From Defluviicoccus sp. (GTDB lineage: Bacteria > Pseudomonadota > Alphaproteobacteria > MPNO01): DNA of 5,963 bases. Where the stretch lies: assembly GCA_028820945.1 (NCBI GenBank), contig JAPPHW010000011.1, forward strand, positions 1-5,963, read 5' to 3'. Below, one piece after another: positions 5,381 to 5,963 of the stretch. The notes below the pieces were generated by a model. That model saw only the letters and a program-made list of their open reading frames with translations. It had not been told where the DNA came from and ran no database searches. Made by a program: the position numbers and the translations under genes. Positions within the stretch are counted from its first letter, which is position 1; each line of letters starts with the position of its first letter.

Positions 5381-5963
5381 CGCCCGCGTCCGAAATACTT
5401 GCGCACCAGCCCGACGATCCCCTCGGGCGCCAGCGTGACGAACAGCACAAGGACGAGCCCCACGATCAGCAGGTTGAGCTCCGACGAGATGGTCACGTTG
5501 GCGATCTGCTGCGCCGTGCCGAGCAGCAGCGCGCCGATCACCGGCCCGGCCCACATCGTCGTCCCGCCGATCATCGGCATGGCGATCGCGTTGACCGCGT
5601 AGGCGAGGTTGAAGGCCGACGCGGGCTCGACGAAGCCGACATAGAGCGGGAACGGCGCGCCCGCGATGCCCATCAGGAAACCGGACAGGGTGGTCGCGAT
5701 GAGCTTGAGCCGGAGCGTCGGGATGCCGGCGCATTCGGCGGCGATCTCATCGTCGCGGATCGCGTGCAGCCCGCGCCCGAACTTGGCGCGCTCGATCCAG
5801 CGGGCGGCCGCCACCGCGATCACGGCAAGCACCAGCATCACGAACGTCAGGAACTTCACGTAGTCGCCGAACGGCTCAAGCTCGCGCGGGCGGATGACAT
5901 AAGCGCCGGTCGCGCCGCCGACATAGTCCCAGTTGACCATCAGGGTCTCGAGCACGACGGCGA
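5377..5963 (-). CDS. Branched-chain amino acid-type ABC transporter permease LivM (N-terminus outside the window)
   Basis: The last 194 residues of an inner-membrane permease are visible; the frame stays open to the right edge, and family members usually have about 300-425 residues, so the beginning is missing. The fragment opens inside the conserved NWDYVGGATG segment (10-19), normally mid-protein. Hydrophobic segments lie at about 35-54, 84-106, 117-149 (probably two) and 162-178. Between the first two is the LivM cytoplasmic loop FGRGLHAIRDDEIAAECAGI (61-80), which contacts the ATPases. The GGTTMWAGPVIGALLLG stretch (132-148) is also typical. A GTG at 5953-5955 is open to reading as a start but is almost certainly internal. 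The gene ends with TGA overlapping the livG ATG. The livH permease and the periplasmic binding protein, expected partners, are probably to the right of the window. Confidence 0.93.
   Translation of the reverse strand, partial: AVVLETLMVNWDYVGGATGAYVIRPRELEPFGDYVKFLTFVMLVLAVIAVAAARWIERAKFGRGLHAIRDDEIAAECAGIPTLRLKLIATTLSGFLMGIAGAPFPLYVGFVEPASAFNLAYAVNAIAMPMIGGTTMWAGPVIGALLLGTAQQIANVTISSELNLLIVGLVLVLFVTLAPEGIVGLVRKYFGRGR

Noticed and set aside
1..5963. tRNA, rRNA, CRISPR array, insertion sequence or phage genes
   Set aside because: No tRNA-like arms, no rRNA sequence, no regularly spaced direct repeats, and no transposase or integrase motifs were seen on either strand.

Overview
The window is high-GC DNA (roughly two-thirds G+C by eye, coding third positions mostly G or C) and looks like an alphaproteobacterium. 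The evidence is the codon use, a complete branched-chain-amino-acid-type (Liv/HAAT) ABC transporter core, and an intergenic palindromic repeat whose translations read MPGLVPGIHV and ARNKSGHD, which I recognise as very common in spurious alphaproteobacterial hypothetical proteins. I cannot assign a genus.

Left part (1-1794): a short apparently non-coding flank with a GC hairpin, then a complete minus-strand acyl-CoA synthetase/ligase of the AMP-forming (ANL) superfamily (202-1794). A 133-bp divergent promoter region separates it from a plus-strand pair: a zinc-independent MDR / NADPH:quinone oxidoreductase-like enzyme (1928-2926) and, 16 bp later, a SnoaL/NTF2-like small protein (2943-3374). 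The pair has strong Shine-Dalgarno sequences and looks like an operon.

Middle part (3375-3930): a 556-bp gene-free interval packed with palindromes. It contains two perfect 16-bp ParB centromere (parS) sites, 37 bp apart, with a further inverted repeat between them. It then has a 15-bp-stem perfect hairpin, a ~113-150 bp inverted-repeat element with 34-bp perfect arms that are themselves hairpins, and a switchable hairpin pair next to the end of the transporter operon. This is the most notable part of the window, because the sites for chromosome or replicon partitioning sit among metabolic genes with no parA, parB or rsmG visible.

Right part (3931-5963): a minus-strand operon in transcription order livM (permease, cut by the right edge), livG and livF (the two ATPases). 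The genes are tightly coupled: livM and livG overlap by 4 bp (ATGA), and livG and livF overlap by 11 bp if livF begins at the well-supported TTG codon.

Taken together, the transporter could import a small carboxylate or amino acid, the ligase could activate an acid to its CoA thioester, and the MDR enzyme and SnoaL-like protein could act further on. That linkage is inference from proximity only; the genes lie in different transcription units and no substrate can be read from the sequence. I found no clearly undescribed system. The paired parS sites in a palindrome-rich island are the best candidate for follow-up.
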